NCBI GenBank assembly: GCA_947683625.1
Contig: CANTUR010000066.1
Span: forward strand, 6,942,501-7,006,500
Length of the DNA stretch: 64,000 nt
From: Mallotus nudiflorus
Lineage: Eukaryota > Streptophyta > Magnoliopsida > Malpighiales > Euphorbiaceae
Direction: 5' to 3'
Shown here: in pieces, positions 11,371-22,223 of the stretch
Position numbering within the stretch: the first letter of the stretch is position 1
Layout of the letters: every line of letters starts with the position of its first letter
Position numbers and translations under genes: made by a program
The notes under the pieces: generated by a model
Seen by the model: only the letters and a program-made list of their open reading frames with translations
The model's database searches: none
What the model was told of the DNA's origin: nothing

Positions 11371-11646
11371 GAACTAACCCATTGGAGAGGAGATCATCAT
11401 AAAGGCGCATATATGCATAAGGGAGGTCAGAATTGTGGAGCTGACGACGGTGATAGTCGCCGGTGAAGGATTTACAATGAGCAGAGATGTTAGAGGTCGT
11501 AAAGAGAACTAGCCCGTTGGAGAGGAGATCATCATAGAGGCGCATATGTGCGTTAGGGAGGTCAGAATTGTGGAGCTGACGACGGTGATAGTCGCCGGTG
11601 AAGGTGAAGGATTTACAGTGAGCAGAGATGTTAGGGGTCGTAAGAT
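11371..11646. repeat. Two-copy tandem duplication, unit about 135 bp
   Basis: Copies at 11371-11505 and 11506-11646 differ by a few substitutions and a 6-bp insertion (a repeated 'ggtgaa') in copy 2. The sequence is richer in G+C and CpG than its surroundings. In one minus-strand frame (11662-11351) the repeat length is a multiple of three and stays open, giving two copies of a peptide with HRRQLHNSDLP and DDLLSNGLVLF. No family is recognised, so coding status is open. Confidence 0.7.
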
Positions 11647-11649
11647 GGA

Positions 11650-12184
11650 GACATGACAGCACAGAGGATAATAGAGAAGCAGGGAATGCGGCGGAGACAT
11701 GGCGGCAGCTGGATTAGTCCCACACAACGTATCTTCATTTTGATGATGACGATGATGACGACGACGACGGTGGTGGTGGTGATGTCGTTCATTTTGATGA
11801 AGATGTAGTTAGAGATTTAGGTTTAGTGACTTAGGTTTTTTTTTTTAATTTTTTTTGACTTTGTAATATTTTAGCTATGACACCTGGACACTTATACATG
11901 CCATGCCATCGCATCTCATTAACACACATTTTGTTATATATGATCAATAGTTAATTTTAAAATTGATGTGTGAGTAAAGTTCAAGGTGAAATGAAGAATT
12001 CAGCCAAATAGAAATGACAAAATCCTTAAGACTAAAGATACCGTGACCTCCAAAAACACGTTTCTCTTGTATTAATTTAGCAAACTAAAATTCCAATTTC
12101 TCATACAATTTTTGGGCATAATATGTTAGAGACAAATTAATGCAGTTGTCATGGCAATATCACGTTAGAGATATATTAAAATTT
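11650..12184. other. Non-coding stretch with a GA(C/T) microsatellite
   Basis: A short trinucleotide-type repeat (gatgatgac/gacgacgac, then ggtggtggt) occupies about 11740-11785. The rest has no supported gene. Confidence 0.4.
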
Positions 12185-12658
12185 GGGTTATTTATACTTG
12201 TAATCTCTAATTTATTACATTTTTCTCACCATCATCCTAAATAATCAATTAAACATATAAAAATTTTTGACTTTTAATTTCAGTAACAGAGATTCTTCAT
12301 TTATCGATTTTCAATGAAATCAACAATAGAAATGCTTAAATGGACACAAGGACGATGATATGAAAAAATTATATTTAATAATGAACTAGATGTCATGCCA
12401 CATAGGTTTTCTTAATTTACACAATAAAGTTTGACAATGACTCATATGGTCTCTAATTCATTATTGAAAATAATTTTGTCACGTTATCATCCTTTATTTG
12501 CCCACGTCAACATTCTGATGTTAATTCATTGAAAATTGATGATTGGGGAATCACCGTTACTGAAATTAAAAGTTAGGAATTTTTTGTATACCCAATAGAT
12601 TCTTTGGGATGATGGTAAGAAATAGGTAATAAATTAAGGATTGTGAGTGTAAATAACC
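12185..12658. mobile_element. Foldback MITE, 474 bp, Mutator-like
   Basis: The ends are inverted repeats of about 175 bp: GGGTTATTTATACT at the left and, reverse-complemented, GGTTATTTACACTC at the right, with inner matches such as 'gacttttaatttcagtaac'. Flanks read attaaaattt before and attaaattt after, which fits a 9-10 bp target duplication with one slip. There is no coding capacity. Confidence 0.8.
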
Positions 12659-12812
12659 ATTAAATTTCTCATGCAAATGGCCAAGTTGCTCCAAAACACA
12701 CAAAAGCACCATAATTAATATAAAATGAATTGACAACTCCGCCAATTGGGATGGTAGAGTTGTCTCTTAAATGAAAAAAATTTGCAAAATCAACTCCACC
12801 AATTAAGATGTG

Positions 12813-12816
<4 letters not shown>

Positions 12817-12875
<59 letters not shown>
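12817..12875. repeat. (TA)n microsatellite
   Basis: About 29 TA dinucleotides without interruption. Confidence 0.95.
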
Positions 12876-12878
<3 letters not shown>

Positions 12879-14036
12879 ACCATCTCTGCTAGTGTGGATG
12901 GCAAATTTGATATGTCTGTTGGCGGAGCTCTGAATGTTAATTAACCTCACCAAAATACAACCCAAATTGATAATAACTTTTCTAACTACCCTAAATTATG
13001 AATTACTTTGACATCCACCCTAAAGTGAGTAAATCTTTTTCTTTTTTACGCTAGACTGGCAAAAAGCCCCCATCATTAGCAAAAACCTAGAAGCCTCACA
13101 CCTCAAATCTCTCTTTTGATACCCCTTTATAATAAGTCTATCCTTGGTTCTCTTGCAAAATATGGTGAAACCAGTTTGAATTTTGGCCAAAGCAGCATCC
13201 TAATAATTAATCCCATAAGAAGAAATAAAAAGTGTGGATGATAGAAATTTACGTTGTTCTTACATGAGTTGTAGTTGGAGTCAATTTTTACTAAGTTTAA
13301 AGGCCATATTGTGCTTGTTCCTTCAATTGGTATCATGAAGAAGGCGAAGCAGCTTGATGTTACACACAATAGGTTCATTAGAATTGTTCCTTTAAGTGTT
13401 TGCTAGTTACCCAATTTGCATTTTATCAAACAATAAAAATAACCCTCCATTTTCATCTTCATCTTCATCATCCTCATCATTAAAATCATCATCAAAAGCC
13501 TTAAGTTCATTATCATCTTCATCTTCTAAGTCAGTTGTTATAATGAGAACACTATCATTTTTTCCTTCTTCTTTAATGCATGAAAAGAGAGAGAAAAATG
13601 CATCTTTTGTGGCAAAGAGAAGGGTGAGTGAAATGGGTAAGCTTAAGATAGTAGCAGAAAAGAAGAAAAGTTTCTAAAGCATAGCGAAAAGTGAGTGGTA
13701 GTTGAAGATGTTTTAAGACTTTAATTTGGAATTAGAAGAGAAATAGAAATTAAATTAGTGTGTAGAGAAATTGAATTGTTCGCCTTCATCTGTCTCTTAC
13801 CATTTCGACATCAACTTCAATTGTTGACTGCTTTTGCTCTAATCTGGAACGTTTATAGAGCTCAATTTTTTATATTTCTTTACACTATCCATTGACTAAT
13901 GGTAGAAAATGGGGAAATGTGCATGGGATATCTGTTGAGAGAATAAGAAGATATAGATGAAAATAAATAATATGAGGAAGGGAGTGATGTTCAGAATTGG
14001 TGGGTTATAGTTCCATTTTTTTGTGAAACTAGACTA
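12876..14036. other. Intergenic region with a TCATCT-type microsatellite
   Basis: A TCA/TCT-rich low-complexity stretch at about 13453-13530 makes a Ser-rich plus-strand frame (13396-13677) and an Asp/Glu-rich minus-strand reading. Neither side continues as a recognisable protein, so I treat it as a simple repeat, though an acidic tail of a lost minus-strand gene is possible. Confidence 0.4.
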
Positions 14037-14215
14037 TAATAGTACGAGTAAAATCACTTTATTCAAATTCAAAATTGATTCCAATTCATCCAATTCTGAT
14101 TTAGTTCTCCTTTCCTTCGAAAAACACTACTTGATAATAGTACGAGTAAAATCACTCATTTCCTTTGAAAAATACTGTTTGATCCTCTTACACTCTTAGC
14201 TACATAAGAGGGAGA
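14037..14215 (-). pseudogene. Exon-2 remnant of the receptor-kinase paralogue, partly duplicated
   Basis: Two stretches (14106-14136 and 14158-14210) resemble exon 2 of the intact kinase (7083-7030), for example 'tcctttccttcgaaaaacact' beside 'tcctttccttcggaaaacact'. The phrase 'aatagtacgagtaaaatcact' occurs at both 14037 and 14136, so a tandem duplication of about 99 bp created the two partial copies. Position and strand fit a paralogous gene whose exon 1 lies at 15205-20266. Confidence 0.7.
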
Positions 14216-14650
14216 AAAATGATTTCGTCTCAAGTAGCATACTTAGAGTGTTAGAAACAAACTCTCATAGTAAACACTCAAGAGAACCCACTTTATATAA
14301 ACAAAAAAATTTAGCAAGTTTTAGTATCAATTATGGATATAAAGAGGATGAAAAGAACAAAAAACAAAGTAGTTTCAACATAATAAAAAAATTCAGAACA
14401 TGAAGCATAAAATAAAATTTTTCTTTTTCTTCTTCTTTTTCAATATAAAACCTCCTCTTTAACACTCTCTTTTCACACACTTCTCACGTATATACTACTC
14501 TTACGATTCTATAGACTACAAGGTTCCTCTAAAGTTTTTCTATTAAATGTTATTAACTATTTGTTGATGAATTAATTTCTCTAAATATTAACAAAATTCT
14601 AGAACTCTTTACTTTAACTAAGAATATGAAAATAATGAGAATAAAAACAA
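14216..14650. other. Decayed intronic/intergenic DNA of the kinase paralogue
   Basis: No supported gene. It lies between the exon-2 and exon-1 remnants of the paralogue and is far longer than the 81-nt first intron of the intact gene, so it has been expanded by insertions. Confidence 0.35.
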
Positions 14651-15080
14651 GGGAAAAGTGCAGAAAACCACCCTAGAGTTTCACAGTTTTAAAGTTTTAA
14701 GTATGTACTTCATTTTATGACAATTTGGGTCTTGTGTTTTTGTCATTTGATAATTTCTAGTATATGAGGCTAACGATGTTAAATGAGTGAAACATATATA
14801 CTGAAAATCATCAAATGACAACAAACGACCTAAATTGTCACAAAATGTGAAGCACATACTTAAAATTGCAAAACATTGAAACCACAAAGTGGTTTTTTAT
14901 ACTTCCTTTTAATTATTTTTAGTTGGGTTGTACAATCTGTCAAACTTATTTAACAGTGTTAGACTTGTATATTGGAAATTATCAAACGACGACAAACACA
15001 GGACCCAAATTGTCATAAAATGAAATACATACTTAAAAATCTAAAACTATGAAACCACATGGTGGTTTTCCATACTTTTT
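14651..15080. mobile_element. Composite foldback MITE with three arms
   Basis: The left arm (14651-14760, GGGAAAAGTGCAGAAAACCACC at its start) is followed by two inverted copies of itself, at about 14803-14901 and 14970-15080. Each inverted copy ends with a version of GTGGTTTT-TATACTT. All three contain 'caatttgggt' or its complement and 'agtatgtacttca' variants. A simple MITE has two arms, so this one has gained a second right arm, by a nested or tandem event. No coding sequence is present. Confidence 0.7.
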
Positions 15081-15204
15081 TTAAAAAATAAACAGATTCA
15101 TGAACATTCCAAAAATTTCTATCAAGACTCCTCCAAGGGTACAACAAAAGTATCACACTTTAACAAAAAGAAAGGAATAATAAGATATAAACATTAACAA
15201 GAAT

Positions 15205-15844
15205 TATAGTACCTAGTTCTTGTGCATTAACATGAACATAAAAATCATAGCCAGTGTTATCTATGTAACTTCTTATATCAATTAGTCCTTTGTGTCATTC
15301 TAAACAACCACTTTCATTCTAAAAAATATATATATTTGCATATACATAGCAGAAGTAATTGCTCTTACATTTTCTTTCACACTCTATATGATTTGTATTT
15401 ATATGATCCTAAACTATTGCTGAGGAATTAAGAAGTTTGACACTTTCCACTTTTATAAATCCTTCTCCATGCCTATAAATCGATGAAGAATTCAATCGCT
15501 TTCGAACACATCCACTAATCGATCTCGAATATTCCAGTCCTTTATTGACTTAGGTTTGTAACTAGGTAAGCATTTGCATATAGATGCATATATACTGTTA
15601 GCATCACACTTATTTTTAGCCCCACACATTCAATTTAAATTGTAACTATCCTGAGAAGTTGAACATAACTCCAATAATTTATTATTTTCTTGATGCCATG
15701 TTCACCACTTGAGGAATCTAAAATCATCTACACTAATCGCCCTATGATAAAAGCATTACTAGAAAAGCAACTATAATATATCTCTTCTTTATTTTTAATA
15801 AAAGTATATGGAACAAAGGTGCATTATTTTTTCCATGGCTAGAG
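15205..15844 (-). pseudogene. Exon-1 remnant of the receptor-kinase paralogue (S-locus and PAN region)
   Basis: This is a diverged copy of 7165-7806 in the intact kinase gene, in the same order and strand: the end of exon 1 with its 'acctagttcttgtgca' junction, the PAN and EGF-like Cys-rich region, and the S-locus glycoprotein domain. It has many substitutions, small indels and stops, so it makes no protein. The copy breaks at 15844 where a copia element is inserted, and resumes at 20192. The neighbouring pair suggests a local duplication of S-domain kinases followed by loss of one copy. Confidence 0.85.
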
Positions 15845-16043
15845 TGTAAAGAATGGAGAAGAGAATATTTTTATTGTATATTTTAATAAATGGCATAATA
15901 GTATTTATGGATATATATCGAAGAGAAAAACCAAACGAACAAATAAATATAAAGAAAATAAAAGACTTGATAATTACAATAAATATAAACAGATATGTCA
16001 TACAATGATAAGACTAAGAGGAGCTGCTACTTATCACTTAATA
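15845..16043 (-). repeat. 3' LTR of the 15.8-20.2 kb copia element
   Basis: Matches 19992-20191 nearly along its whole length, starting TGTAAAGAATGG and ending in a variant of CACTTAACA (here CACTTAATA). Differences between the two LTRs are frequent enough to imply an old insertion. Confidence 0.9.
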
Positions 16044-16049
16044 GCTCCC

Positions 16050-19000
16050 TACAAGCTGAAGATGGGCATGGCAAGAGCTAAAGCTTTTCTTGGTGCTTCT
16101 CAAATAAAAGATGACCCAAAGGCTTTGTAAGTACATTAGTAATTTGATCAGCATTGGAGATAAATTTAATTTAAATAGTGCCAAAAGCAACTTGTTCATG
16201 CATAAAATAATAATCAAGTTCCATATGTTTATTATGAGCATGAAACACCAGATTAACACTAAGATATATTGCCCCTATGTTGTCATACCATAGTGTAGCT
16301 GGTTTGTTATTAAGATAGCCAAGTTCTTTGAGCAAAGATCAATTCCACATGAGTTCAGCTATTGCATTGGCCAAGGCTTTATGTTCACTTTTGGTGGATG
16401 AATAGTTATAGTGGGTTGTTTCTTGGCTTGCTCGAAAACCAAATTATTTCCAAAATATACAGCATAGCTATTGGTGGACTGACAATCATTCGGGTAGCTG
16501 CCCCAATCATTATAGGAGAAATAGTGAATGGCAAGAGAGGATTTTTCCATAAAGAAAAAATCATGAGACATAGTGTGGCAAAGATATCATAATAATTGTT
16601 TAGTTGCCTTCCAATGTTCAGTAGTTGGTGAGTGCATGTATTGGCATAACTTGATTACCAAGAAAGCAATGTTAGGGTGTGTGAGAGTGATATATTAAAG
16701 GCTGCCAATAATCTGCCGATAAACCTTACCATTGTCATACTATTATCCATTGGGTTTTGTAAAAGATGGGCTTGTCGCCATTGGAGTGGAACATGGCTTG
16801 TAAAATGACATGTTTGTTTAAGCAAGTAAATTAGAAATATGCCATTATTGAGTGAGGAGAAGACCATTTGGTAAGAACTTGGCTTCTATACCAATAAAAT
16901 AATAAAAGGAACCTATGTCTCATACGAGGAATTTAGCTTTAAGAGCATTAATGAACCAAGTGATTGTAGATAAAGTTATCCCTGTAACCAAGATGTCATC
17001 AACATGGATTAGGACAAATAATTTTGACATACCATTAAGCCGGATGAATAAAGAGGTGTCTGCTTTGGAAGGTTGAAAACCAAGATGAGTTAAGTGGTTA
17101 AAGAGTAGTTGGAACTATGCACGTGGGCTTATTTGAGCCCATAGAGGGACTTGTGTAGCTGGCAAACATAGTTTGGAAAATTAGGATTAACAAATATGGG
17201 TGGCTAATCCATATATATCTTCGAATCTAAGAAACCATAAAGGAAAGCGTTAGAGACATCCAATTAATGAATGGGTCAAGCATGACTGGTCATTAAAGCA
17301 AGAATGGTATGAATAGTCATTGGTTTAACAATGGGACTAAATGTTTTAAAACAATCAATACCACTCTCTTGTATGAATTCTTTGGCTATAAGTCATGCTT
17401 TGAAGCAATCCATGGTGCTATCTACCATCTTTTTTTATGCAAAAAGTCCATTTATTTCCAAAAATGTGTGTATTGAGAGATTTAGGAACTAAACCTATGT
17501 GTTATTGGACATATGTGCATTAATCTCTTAGGACATTACATCTCTCCATTTTCAAAATTTTTTAGCTTCATTATATGTTTTGGTTTCTATGTGGAGGTAA
17601 TTAATGGAAGAAGATTGGGTAGAGACAAGGTGTGCTTGGTGTTTAGTTAAGGTGGAAGGATGAAGAATCATCTGATAAGTGCGTGATGATTCAAGTGGAA
17701 GGGAGTTAGGTGGTGGGTTATTTACTGAGTAGATATCAAATAAAGGGTGAAGTTTTGGTGGTGGTGAGGTAGAGGGTGTTGGGGAGGTGGAGTGTGATGA
17801 GGGTACAAGCGAGGTAGGTGGGGTTGGTGCTAGTGTAGAAACAGAAAGGAATGTCAGGTTTTGTTGAGGAGAAGAAAGAATATATGAGGAAAAGGATGGT
17901 AAGGGATAAGGATTAGTACCTGAAAGAGCTAAGCAAGAATGGATATGCCCAATTAATTGAAGTCATAGAGTTAAGTCTTCTTAGGGAGAATGACATCATT
18001 GTGGGACTATTTCTTGAAAAGAAAATTTGTTAAAAATAAATTTTGCATGTTTAGCAAGACAAATACATCCTATAAAGATATGAAGACATCGATATGCACT
18101 ATGGTTAGGACTCTAACCAAGATAAACACAAGTGGTTGTAAAAAATGAAAATTTATTATTGTGGTATGGTCTAAGGAATTGAAGAATAGCACAATTAAAG
18201 GGTTGAAGTGATAAATAATTCGGATTTTTATTGTGTAAAAGAAAAAAGGGAGTTTTATTTTAATGAAAGAGGATAGTAAATTATTGATTAACATAACACT
18301 AGTGTCAAAAGAAAAATTCCAGTATTTTAATGGTATGTTACCATGAGTAAGGAGAGTAAGACCAATGTTATTGATATAGTGAATTTTCCTTTCAGAGGTA
18401 CCATTCTATTCATGAGTGTAAGGGCAAGAAATTCTATGAACAATGCTTTGTGAAATAGTTTGGTTAATTTTTTATATTCATCACCCCAATTGAAGTAAAA
18501 AGATTTAATTTTGGCATTAATTTGACATTCAATTAAGGAATTAAAAAAAAAAAGAAGCATAAACATCACTTTTATTTTTAAAAAAATATGTCTAAGTGTA
18601 ATGAGTGAAATCATCAATAAAAAGAAGAATATATCTATGGCCTAAACTAGATAATATAGGAAAACATCAGAGTGAATAATATCAATTAGGACTAGACTCG
18701 TATGTTCAATAGATGCAAGAGGTAAACAAGATAATTTTCTATGAGGCATGAAGAACAAGGTTGAAAAGATGAACTAGAACAAGGTAAATTGAAATTATTG
18801 ATTATTCTAAAAATAGTCCAAACTTAGGGATGTCCAAGGCGAACATGCGAATCATTCAAAGTAAGATGATCAACATTCATGGCTTGCTTCTTTGGTTGGA
18901 AAGCACATAATCCATTCTCAGTTGGCCCTTAGAGGAGTACTTGTTTGGTTACCTAATCCTTAACAAAAAAAAAAAAAGAATGGTCCAAATTCAAAAAGGC

Positions 19001-19189
19001 AAGAGTTGTCAGTGGTGAATTTTTGGATAGACAATAAATTTTTGGTTATTTGAGGTACACATAAAAAATTATTTAATGTTAAAGAACCATCGGTACTAGG
19101 CAGAGATGCAAAAGTTGATCAGTACCTCGATATTCATTTGCAATGTTGAGGTTGGAAATATCTAAAGTGGTATGTTAATTGGCACTCGA
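16050..19189 (-). pseudogene. Degenerate copia pol (protease, integrase, RT, RNase H)
   Basis: Reading down the minus strand, integrase core pieces appear at about 18620-18330 (FNSLIECQINAKIKSFYFNW, then GDEYKKLTKLFHKA). The RT active-site region is near 17000 (HVDDILVTG, a variant of the usual YVDD, with IGSFYYFIGIEA following). An RNase H segment lies at 16570-16360 (YNDWGSYPNDCQSTNSYAVY). The frames are interrupted many times. The order integrase before RT identifies the copia superfamily. The product would have been reverse-transcribing and integrating enzymes; none can be made now. Confidence 0.8.
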
Positions 19190-19967
19190 ATCAAGGTACT
19201 ATGGACTAGGCTAACCACCAAAAGAATAATGAGCAAGGGGTGTCAAATAAGATGCTTGATCGAAGTGGCTGTAGCAGGCTTGAGAATTTCCTGGAGAAAA
19301 GATAGTACGAGGATCTTGTGTACTCTTAAGGAGAATTTCATATGCTACAAGTTGGCCATGTAGCTCACGGAATGGCACAGGATCGGGGTGAAGGTTGAGA
19401 GTAGTGATGATTTTATGAAACTTACTGCCAATATTGCAATAGATTATTGCATTGAATTCGGTGGGGGAGAGACTTTTTCCAGCTGAATCAAGTTCATCAG
19501 CTAGGCTTTTGGCACGTTGAAGATACTGTGAGACAGAGAGATCATTCTTCTTTAGCTCGTGTAATTTGATTTGAATTTGAAGCTGTTAGTTTTGAGAAAC
19601 TGAACCAAATGCTTTGGCTAGAGCTTGCCAAACTTGGAGGGAAGATTTTAAGCCAATAATGTAGGGGAAGATTTCTTCAGTAAGTGAGAACAATATTGAA
19701 GAGTGTAACATTTGATCTTTTTTGAACAAAGAATCAAATTCTGGATTTGCAATTTGTGGGTCGGGAATTATTGTAGACGCAATTTGTTTTTGATAGTGTA
19801 AGAGATGTACCATCGACAAAGGAGAGAAGACCTTGATAGTTTAGAAGATGAAGGAATTGGGCTTTCAAAGTAAGGTAGTTGTTTGGAGTAAGTTTGATAG
19901 AAAAGGTTTGATGAACTGAAGAGGGAGTAGATGTGGTGTATGTTGCTGGAATAATTTCGGTATTCAT
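19190..19967 (-). pseudogene. Degenerate copia gag
   Basis: The frame starts MNTEIIPATY at 19967 just inside the primer binding site. It contains KLTPNNYLTLKAQFLHLL and LSFVDGTS, then PYIIGLKSSLQVWQAL and KNDLSVSQYLQRAKSL, the typical gag/UBN2 pattern of Ale/RE1-type elements. One frameshift lies near 19790 and a stop near 19586. A zinc knuckle was not seen. Confidence 0.8.
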
Positions 19968-19979
19968 TATGCCTTGAAA

Positions 19980-19991
19980 GCTCTAATACCA
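19980..19991 (-). promoter_or_regulatory. Primer binding site (initiator Met tRNA type)
   Basis: On the minus strand the sequence is TGGTATTAGAGC, immediately after the 5' LTR; it differs by one base from the common copia site TGGTATCAGAGC. Confidence 0.85.
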
Positions 19992-20191
19992 TGTAAAGAA
20001 TGGAGAAGAGAATATTTCTGTTCTATATATTAATGAATGGTACAACAGAATTTATAGATACATATCAAAGAGAAAAAACCAAACTAACAAACAGATATAA
20101 AGAAAATACAAGACCTGATAATTACGATAAATATAAACAGATATGTGGTACAATGATAAGGCTAAGAGGAGCTGCTACTTATCACTTAACA
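19992..20191 (-). repeat. 5' LTR of the 15.8-20.2 kb copia element
   Basis: 200 bp, TG...CA ends on the plus strand, next to the primer binding site on its internal side. It pairs with 15845-16043. Confidence 0.9.
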
Positions 20192-20266
20192 TAGGGACCA
20201 GTTCGTAAATAATATGTTTTATGTGACCATTGTATAGATAGAACTGTGGCAAGCCACTTGGGTTGC
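20192..20266 (-). pseudogene. Exon-1 remnant of the kinase paralogue, 5' side of the copia insertion
   Basis: Continues the alignment to the intact kinase from about 7797 to 7870: 'attgtatagatagaactg' beside 'attgtatagaacaaactg', and 'gccacttgggttg' beside 'gccactcgggttg'. Homology stops abruptly at about 20266, where Tat-element LTR sequence begins, so the 5' part of this paralogue (lectin domain and signal peptide) is absent. Confidence 0.8.
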
Positions 20267-21430
20267 ATCCCAAACTCATACTTTCTCATCATCGGGCTTT
20301 TATTGTGGATCGATTAAACTGAAGGTGTCCACAGTTTGCCTCCTTGATTTTTTAAAAATTGAATTTTCTGCAAATCAATTTTTCAAAAAAAGCAATATGT
20401 ACATAAAATAATAAAGGGTAAGAATGACGTACTTGACCTTGAAGCTTCACTTGGGTTGTCAGTCTTGGGAATTCAAACCCAGGAGGTAAGACTTTAATTT
20501 TGAAATATGATCGTGATCCTCAAGTTTTTGTAGCTCGATTAGCCACTCATTATACATTTATTGTGAATCTCAAGCATGGCCCAATCTTCACTCAATAAAG
20601 ATAGAAGAGAAATGTAGTCGTCATCCTCTGGTTAAGTTAACTAGATCAACTACTCATTATAAATTTATCGTGAATCTTAAGCATGGCCCAATCTTTACTT
20701 AGTAGAAAAAGATGAAATATAATTATGTTCCTCAAGCATGGCCCGATCACTTACTAATTATAGTTTGTCGTGAATCCTGAGTATGGCTTAATCTTTACTC
20801 AGTAGAAAAGATGAAACATAACCGTGTTCCTCAAGCATGGCTCGATCAGTTACTTATAATAGTTTGTTGTGAATCTCGAGTGTGGGCTAATCTTCACTTA
20901 ATAGAAAAGTTAAAATATAACCGTGTCCCTCAAGCATGGCCTGATAAGTTACTTATTATAGTTTATTATAAAACTCAGGTTTTCTTGGCCCAAGAGTTAC
21001 TTAGTAGAAGAGATGAAAATGTGATTGTAATCCTTGAGTTTTCTTGGCCCAATCAGCCATTCATTATAGTTTATCATAAAACTTAGATTTTCCTGGCCTA
21101 AGAGTTACTTAGTAGAGGAGAATGCACTTTAAGGATTCAAACCCGACTAGACACCTCCTGAGATGCACACTTTGAGAATTTAAATCGACTAGACACTTGT
21201 TCTTTCACGCACTTTGAGGATTTAAACCCAACTAAACACTTATTCTTCCACGCACTTTGGGGATTCAAATTCGACCAGATGTTTATTCTTTTGTGCACTT
21301 TGGGGATTCAAACTCAACTAGATGCTTCTTCTTTTATGCACTTTGGGGATTAAACCTAACCAAATGCTTTTTCTTTCATACACTTTAGGGATTCAAACTT
21401 GACCAGAAGCTTCTTCTTGCTGATGCTTCG
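20267..21430 (-). repeat. Partial Tat-element LTR (LTR a) with two tandem arrays
   Basis: It matches 37390-39424 plus 50098-50395 in order. First comes a segment with 'aaggtgtccacagtttgcc' (near 20320), then an array of about 99-bp units each holding a variant of 'gagcatggcccaatc', then an array of about 43-bp units beginning 'cactttagggattcaaac'. The left end joins the kinase pseudogene and lacks about 2 kb present in the copy at 35283-37390, so this 3' LTR is truncated. Confidence 0.7.
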
Positions 21431-22223
21431 ATCAAAATATTTTAAATTTTTATACATCGATTTCGGGGTACACTTAAGAAGTGAAGCAAGAGTTTTTTTT
21501 GGAAAATACTTATGGTGGGCTGTGGGCCAAGTTGTGTTCTTTTTCATTAAATGGGCTTCACCCTCCATCTTTTATTCTCTCTTCCTATAGTCTTCCTCTT
21601 TTACCCTCCACATATAAGATCTTCTTTTCTTTCACAAAAAACACTTTCACCCTTTTTACTTTTAGATTCTATTTTTCTTTTCCAAATTATCTTTTCTTCT
21701 CCTTCACTCTTTCAACCTTTCATTATTATGGGCTTTGCATGGACTTTGAATTTGCAAGCATGGGACCCAGTAGCACTTATAGTGCATCCTTCATAGAGTT
21801 TCAGGCTCAGTGTTAGAGACAAGATTCCCCTTTTTATAGACATGCAATCCCATATTTGTGGATTGGCCACATGAGAGGTTAGTACTCGATTTCTTTAATT
21901 TTTCCTATAAATAATGTTGAATAACATCGGGTTACTATTCATAAATGTATATTTATCAATTTAGGATAAAGAAATTGAATGCTATTGAGTGAAATAAAAA
22001 ATTTTTGAATTACACTATCAAATCATCGACATGAAAAGGTATCACCTCTTCGATAAGGCGATCCCTTTATCATAAAAAGGCATTCACCTTTTTACGTCAA
22101 GGTGCTCATAAGGAGGCGATCGCCTCTTACAAAAGAGGCATCTTTGAGGCGTTCACCTCTTTGAGAAAGTTTTGAGAAAAAAATGAATTCATTTATGAAA
22201 ATAATAATTTCACTCCCTATTTT
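21431..22223. other. E1 3' region between LTR a and the antisense plant-mobile-domain gene
   Basis: Contains a pyrimidine-rich stretch (about 21540-21720) that could lead the antisense gene's transcript or hold the E1 polypurine tract on the minus strand, and a GAGGCG-palindrome cluster at about 22044-22165. The short plus-strand frames here (21481-21816) are pyrimidine-tract readings without a recognised domain. Confidence 0.4.
22044..22165. repeat. GAGGCG/CGCCTC palindrome cluster 1
   Basis: Contains the perfect 14-bp palindrome GAGGCGATCGCCTC at 22113-22126 and several half-sites (CACCTC, GAGGC) spaced 10-25 bp apart. Similar clusters lie near 24639, 36003, 36515 and 37165. It directly precedes the antisense plant-mobile-domain gene. 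Confidence 0.7.

Larger units (their letters stand above)
15845..20191 (-). mobile_element. Ty1/copia retrotransposon (Ale/RE1-like), complete but degenerate
   Basis: The element is 4347 bp, bounded by 199-200 bp LTRs and read on the minus strand. A primer binding site adjoins the right (5') LTR, and a short purine run (GTAGGGAGC on the minus strand) adjoins the left (3') LTR. The flanks tagag (15840-15844) and taggg (20192-20196) are the target duplication. The intact kinase paralogue shows the unoccupied sequence at about 7791-7806. Gag, integrase, RT and RNase H pieces are recognisable in copia order. Numerous frameshifts and stops make it inactive. Confidence 0.9.

Noticed and set aside
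12669..12965. Minus-strand ORF with a long Ile-Tyr run
   Set aside because: It is produced by the (TA)n microsatellite.
13396..13677. Ser-rich plus-strand ORF as a gene
   Set aside because: The Ser run is a TCA/TCT microsatellite, and the rest has no recognisable domain.
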